From: Cryptomeria japonica
Lineage: Eukaryota > Streptophyta > Pinopsida > Cupressales > Cupressaceae
Direction of reading: 5' to 3'
Assembly (NCBI RefSeq): GCF_030272615.1
Contig: NC_081406.1
Coordinates: 170,695,361 to 170,759,360, forward strand
Length of the DNA stretch: 64,000 bases
Below, piece after piece: positions 59,538-64,000 of the stretch. The notes under the pieces were generated by a model. It was not told the origin of the DNA. It was given only the letters and a program-made list of their open reading frames with translations, and ran no database searches. The stretch's first letter is position 1; every line of letters starts with the position of its first letter. The position numbers and the translations under genes are program-made.

Positions 59538-60604
59538 TGTTGGTATTTTGGTATGGTTTTGTCATTGATGTCAACACCTACTAAACCTTATCAACTCTGG
59601 CACTTTGGAGAATCAGCAACATTCACCAGCAAGCAAATGACTCATGCATAGTATCGGTATCTGGTACACCGATAGGATATAATGATCACCGGAACTTGGA
59701 ATGGCATAGAAAACACTTGGTTATGTCGAAGACATCGTTTGGACACTTTATCTTGGAGATTTGTTTATTGGCATATTCGTATTAGCATATTTGTTGTTAC
59801 CGGCAAATAGGTCCAGGTTATACACCAGCTGGATTATCTTTTCCAGATAAGCACGACACACTATGGAGATGTTTTATTATTATTGTAAATGCATCAAGCT
59901 GACATGTTGTATCGGTTATTGCATCGGATATTGTTTTAATTGTAAATTGATTTTATTGTAATATCCTTTAGATCCAACGTACTAAAATTGGTCATAGGTT
60001 ATTATATAAATGTAAGATCTTATTTGTAAGATCGAATGTGGAATGCGAAAAAGAATTGTGTAAAGGTATATGTGAGAATAAGTAGAGCTATACACACAGA
60101 CATCATTTGAAGGTGAAGCAAGGTTTTTTGTGAAAGCATATCAGAACTACACCGGTACTGAATCCAACATATGAAGATGCTATTTTGAGCAGTACATCCT
60201 TATTGGATTTAACCATCCAATTGTAGTTAGTGTGACTTCTATTTTGTGTTTGAGTAGTGAGCTCTAGGTGCTTGGCCTTTCTGCATGTGCAGACCTCATT
60301 TGTATACCCTTACTATTTGCAGTAGTATCATCTGATTGTGGGTAAGGTTTCCCATCGTTGTTTTTCCCCTTACAGGGTTTCCACATACAAATATTGGTGT
60401 TATGTGCTGTGGATGACTTTGTCTTTTTATTTCATGCATTAATCTTTATTGATATTGCAATTAACTGATAAAATTGTCAACTGGTATAAAAGACTGGTTT
60501 ACCGGTATTAAGCATTGAGTTGGTTAAGTTGTTTTTGGTTTGAATTTATTTGACAATTGATTCACCCCCCTCCCCCTCTCACCAGTTGTCTCTAGGACCT
60601 AACA
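59538..60604 (+). repeat. 3' LTR of the nested copia element
   Basis: Partner of 53896-54958, ending CTAGGACCTAACA followed by the ctctc duplication. Some ACCGGT sites of the 5' LTR are decayed here and vice versa. Confidence 0.94.
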
Positions 60605-60609
60605 CTCTC

Positions 60610-61214
60610 ATCCTCTACTACCTTGGATCTCATGCATAGTTTTTGAAATTCTTCAATGTAGCTACTGACATCTAAGTCTCTTTGCCTTAAGTTTTGTCTT
60701 TTCCTATGTAGTTGGATTTCATAGTCTTCAGGAAGATAAGTTTCTCTAATTTTGGTTACCATTGCTTTCCAGGTGGCTATTGGTTGCTTACCTTATTTCA
60801 CCCTTTCCTCTTGGATGAAATTCCGCCAAGTTAAGGCTGCCCCTCTCAACCTTGATTTTGCTACTTTAACCCTTTGTGCTTCAGTTATTCCATCACATTC
60901 AAAGTGGTTTTCTAGGCCTTCAATCCATTCTATGAGAGCATATGGATCCATCTTTCCACTGAAAAGAGCCACTCCCTCTAAGGTTTTACCACTTATGGCT
61001 CTCAAAGCCTTCAAGAATGGTTCTTGCTCAAGAACAGGGTTAGGTATGGGAACCTCATTTTCTATTGCCACCATTTTCCCCTTATCTCCAACCTTATCAT
61101 GGACTTTTCAATTTCAACTAGTTTTGTTGCTAGCTGCTCCAACCTCTCTCTGAGTGGTCTATTTTCTTCTTTTTGGTCTTTGAACTTCTTTCCCAACTCA
61201 GCATTAGTCACCAT
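60610..61214 (-). pseudogene. gag N-terminal half of the chromovirus
   Basis: The minus-strand ATG at 61214-61212 starts a coiled-coil frame (KDQKEENRPLRERLEQLATK). A +1 shift near 61077 leads into 61074-60793 with VALFSGKMDPYALIEWIEG and KSRLRGAALTWRNFIQEERV, a retrotrans_gag capsid signature. After a stop near 60793 the same frame continues toward 60610, where the nested copia element interrupts it. The capsid end and knuckle continue at 53890. The product would assemble the particle. Confidence 0.82.
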
Positions 61215-61281
61215 GTTTTCTTCTAAGGATTTTATTGATTCTAAGTCAATTTGTTTTCTCTTTTCACCTAAATCTTACTCA

Positions 61282-61294
61282 GGCTCTCATACCA
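61282..61294 (-). other. primer binding site of the chromovirus
   Basis: TGGTATGAGAGCC on the minus strand, one base from the iMet-type TGGTATCAGAGCC, three bases after the LTR end at 61298. Confidence 0.8.
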
Positions 61295-61297
61295 CTA

Positions 61298-63230
61298 TGA
61301 TAGGGAGATTGAGTGAGAAGTTACTCAATAAACCTAAATTGTGTTAATTTGTTAAGTGGACCCAAGGATATGCTTTCTTTTTTTCCCAATTAGTGTTTGC
61401 AATAACAAACTTCAACACCCACACCACTTCTCAAAAAACCACCCCATTGTGTGTTATACAACTTTGTTCTAGCTTGCTTCCTCAAGTTACTCAAGTCCTC
61501 CACCTGAGGTCCAAACTCCAAATTGGTGTCTTGACTATCATTATTGGTTTAATTAGGTCCTTTGTGTGTATTTCATCTATTTTACACAAGTTTGGAAGGT
61601 TCTAGCATCTTTTAGGCAATCGGGTTCAACTTTTTAGGAAAACAGGGCTAAAAGGCTACTAGCCCGTGGAGGCCTAATTGAGTGAGTTTTGCTTGCATAA
61701 GGAAATGATGAACATAACCATCATGAAAATTGACTTGGAAGGTGTAAAAAAGGTATAAAATCAAGGATTTTCATGGTTTTAGCCCCTAAGAAGTTGGTAT
61801 AATGACTGTCCACGTTTTCAGGCAAATAAGTAGGGTTTTGAGAGGGTTTTGTCCATGTAACAAAGGAAGTCTCTTCTAAACTCCACACCAATCTTATAAA
61901 ATCTTGTAGGACCTCTGCCAAATATTTTAGAACACTTCCTCAACACTGCCCTGCATGACATTTGATCAAACACTTGGTTTGCAAACTGAAACATGACTGT
62001 TTTATTCATTTTCACTGCTAATCCACTGTTTTTCTGCACTTTGGTAGGTTAGACTTTCATGGAAACTTAACCAATGCATGCATAAACCTCTAAATAAATT
62101 TTTTATCACCTGTTAAAATATCCTAGAGCATGAACACTTCCATAAAGCAATTTTTGGATTCAAAAGACATTAATTTCTCAAAACTGGGTACTTGCTGCCA
62201 ACCATAACTACAACACATTTGCAAGATAAAATGCACATTGTTTGGAGCTCTAAATACATCTACAACTCACAGAAGACTAGTGCAGACCTCTGCCTCAATT
62301 TTTCTCACTCAAATTGGTCTTTGAGCATAAACAAATTTGGTTTTATTCATATTGCTAGCCAAATCCATCTCCAACTTGCCTAGCATATGCTCAAGAGTAC
62401 TTCTTTTTCACAACCCTGACCAAAACATGAATTATTTACACTTTACATGAGAAATAAAACTTTTCTAAGTCCATCCATGGGAGCCCAAACCTAGATTAGA
62501 CAAGTTGATGCATTTTGGAGGCCAAAACCCTTGACAAGGTAGCCAAGGAGCAAAAATGAAACTTTTTTGTACAACCAAATTCCAAACACAAAACCTAAAA
62601 TATAATTACATGAAGAGAATTGAATATACATTATAATCACTACCAAAAAGGTACAATATGGAAATGAGGAGTCCCATCACAGATTGCTATACAAATGGAG
62701 TGCAAAATATGAGAAAAAACATGAAATTGCTGCCCTTTCAATTGATTTTTGTTAGAAAGTACAAAATCCAACCCTATAACAAGAAGAGGGAGGCATATAA
62801 ATAGAATTTTTAAGGTGGTTATCAAGTCCTGTATGGACATAAGGCATTTTTATCTTCTTTTTTACAAAAAAGTGTCCAAAATGACAACTTTTGTTGCTCC
62901 AAGTGGCAGTTTGAATAGCCTAACACAACCAACCTTCCAAAACCACCTAGGACTGATTAAAAACACTTTCTAAACATGTTTCAATGATTTCCAAAGCATG
63001 GCTAAGCCTATAAGGCAATTTTCTACTTTTTAGCCCTTTTGGCCTAGAAGCACAAAATTGACAATTCAAGCCCTAAGAAGCAAAAATTGATCCCTCAAAC
63101 ACAAAATGAGAAAAAAACTTATGAAATGACTAAAAAAAACCTATGAAAACATTTTAAAACTAACAAAACACTTAAGCATGAAAAATACCAAAAATGGAGA
63201 GTATAAGCAAAACTAGGTGCTCCTGCACCA
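61298..63230 (-). repeat. 5' LTR of the chromovirus
   Basis: On the minus strand it starts TGGTGCAGGAGCACC at 63230 and ends CTCCCTATCA at 61298; 1,933 bp, partner of 39107-41060. The 3' copy contains a short duplication (acaagcaaaatgacaactttt near 40702) absent here. Confidence 0.93.
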
Positions 63231-64000
63231 CACACTTTCTGAGTTGCATGTAAACGTTAGAAATGATCAGTTTTGGAGAATTCCTAACCCTTTTCCCACA
63301 AAATGAATGAAAGAATGCTCAGGTAGGTGATGAACAAGAGATTTCTATCCATCAAGGTCCTTGCGCTTACCAAACGTGGATCCATCTTATATGGTGATGG
63401 TAGTGCATCAATATTCGCCTAGTGACTGCAATATGGAATCTCATGTATTAAGTTCCTAAGGTGCACCTATAATGGGGTCAAGAGCATGATATTTTATTAT
63501 TGTAGTAGGCAATAGAGGATGATAGAGAATTTTGTGATCACTACCAAGAAAATAGTGATATCATACGCCTGAAAAACTGTCTCAAACCTGCAATAAGACA
63601 TTAAGTATACAAAGAACAGTGAATATCCAAATTTAATCAATTCAATCCTTGAAATCACTACTGGGAATAAGACAAGGCAGATGAATTGTTTGTATAGAGG
63701 GATTGGATACCATAAAGGATTTAACCACTGAAGATTATAGGAACTGGTTTCTTACTGATAGTGATAGATATGATCCCTAAGAAGGCAACATATTATGGGA
63801 CTGATATAGGGGTTCTCTTATCATCATTCATGGAGATAGATTCTGAGGTGGCCAGGATACGAGGTCGAGTGATGGAGCTTGGTATTCAGGTGAGAGTGCC
63901 TCTTATATTAGCACGAGTAGAGAGACAAACATAACACGAAAGTTTGAGTCTGTAACAAAGCCAACTAGAGGAGACTCTTGGAGTATGAGAACTAGATATA
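63231..64000. other. right flank of the nest; one weak open frame
   Basis: An ATG near 63768 opens about 53 codons (MIPKKATYYGTDIGVLLSSF ... LARVERQT) to a TAA near 63929, followed by further stops. The GC level is higher than in neighbouring DNA, hinting at an exon or pseudogene piece, but no family is recognised. The remaining bases show nothing definable. Confidence 0.3.

Larger units (their letters stand above)
53896..60604 (+). mobile_element. Sirevirus-like Ty1/copia element, complete but decayed
   Basis: 6,709 bp with LTRs of 1,063 and 1,067 bp (TGTTGG...TAACA), exact 5-bp target duplication, primer site and a polypurine tract. Internal order is gag-PR-INT-RT-RNase H. Multiple GGGGGAG tracts, a C-run plus CTCTCAGT before the LTR end and about a dozen ACCGGT sites fit the Sirevirus group. 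LTR divergence is about 5-6% over the first 350 bp by eye, mostly transitions. It sits antisense inside the chromovirus gag and is younger than it. Confidence 0.93.
39107..63230 (-). mobile_element. Ty3/gypsy chromovirus, split by two nested retrotransposons
   Basis: Near-identical LTRs stand at 39107-41060 and 61298-63230. A primer site and gag follow the right one, and a purine tract precedes the left one, so the element reads on the minus strand. The order gag-PR-RT-RNase H-INT-chromodomain defines a chromovirus. Removing the inserts 41342-50182 and 53896-60604 with one target copy each leaves about 8.6 kb. Flanking 5-mers cccgc (39102-39106) and cacac (63231-63235) agree at only three positions, so the target duplication is decayed or absent. 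All genes carry stops or frameshifts. Confidence 0.92.

Noticed and set aside
60752-61153. 133-codon plus-strand open frame
   Set aside because: Opposite strand of the chromovirus gag capsid region, which carries the recognisable motif.

Overview
This looks like nuclear DNA of a seed plant with a large, repeat-filled genome, most likely a gymnosperm. That is an inference from three things: deep nesting of old LTR retrotransposons, long AT-rich gene-poor stretches, and telomere-like interstitial repeats. No species marker is visible. There are no bacterial operons, rRNAs, tRNAs or CRISPR arrays. One intact-looking host gene was found: a minus-strand, two-exon homologue of the soluble diacylglycerol acyltransferase DGAT3 (29.36-30.44 kb).

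Left part (1-12.5 kb). The 3' half of a Ty1/copia element (pol plus 3' LTR, 1-3112) abuts an unidentified minus-strand gene. That gene is split again by a complete 7.7-kb LTR element (3903-11612). The 7.7-kb element has Sirevirus-like signals: an iMet-type primer site, repeated GGGGGAG tracts, a C-rich motif near the LTR end and many ACCGGT palindromes. It carries a decayed gag, no protease, integrase or reverse transcriptase, and a second, unrecognised ORF of about 1,085 codons (6851-10107). This gag-plus-unknown-ORF element is the best candidate in the window for something undescribed.

Middle (12.5-39 kb). A 3.9-kb array of a roughly 20-bp unit lies in both orientations (12.81-16.69 kb) and is flanked by related 20-bp palindromes. 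Next come AT-rich DNA, LTR-like remnants, CA/CT microsatellites, a 408-bp tandem duplication, the DGAT3 gene with two G-boxes upstream, telomere-like degenerate repeats, and DNA in which I see nothing further.

Right part (39.1-63.2 kb). This is a three-element nest. A minus-strand Ty3/gypsy chromovirus with 1.95-kb LTRs (39107-63230) was split twice. A Tat-like gypsy element (41342-50182, 5-bp duplication ctttg) lies between its integrase and chromodomain. A Sirevirus-like copia element (53896-60604, 5-bp duplication ctctc) lies inside its gag. The Tat-like element lacks reverse transcriptase although protease, RNase H and integrase share one frame, and it has a snap-back LTR-end palindrome at its right border. 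The copia element shares leader and polypurine signals with the non-autonomous element at 3.9-11.6 kb, which suggests an autonomous/non-autonomous pairing between families. All retroelement genes carry nonsense codons, frameshifts or lost catalytic residues, so the copies here look dead.
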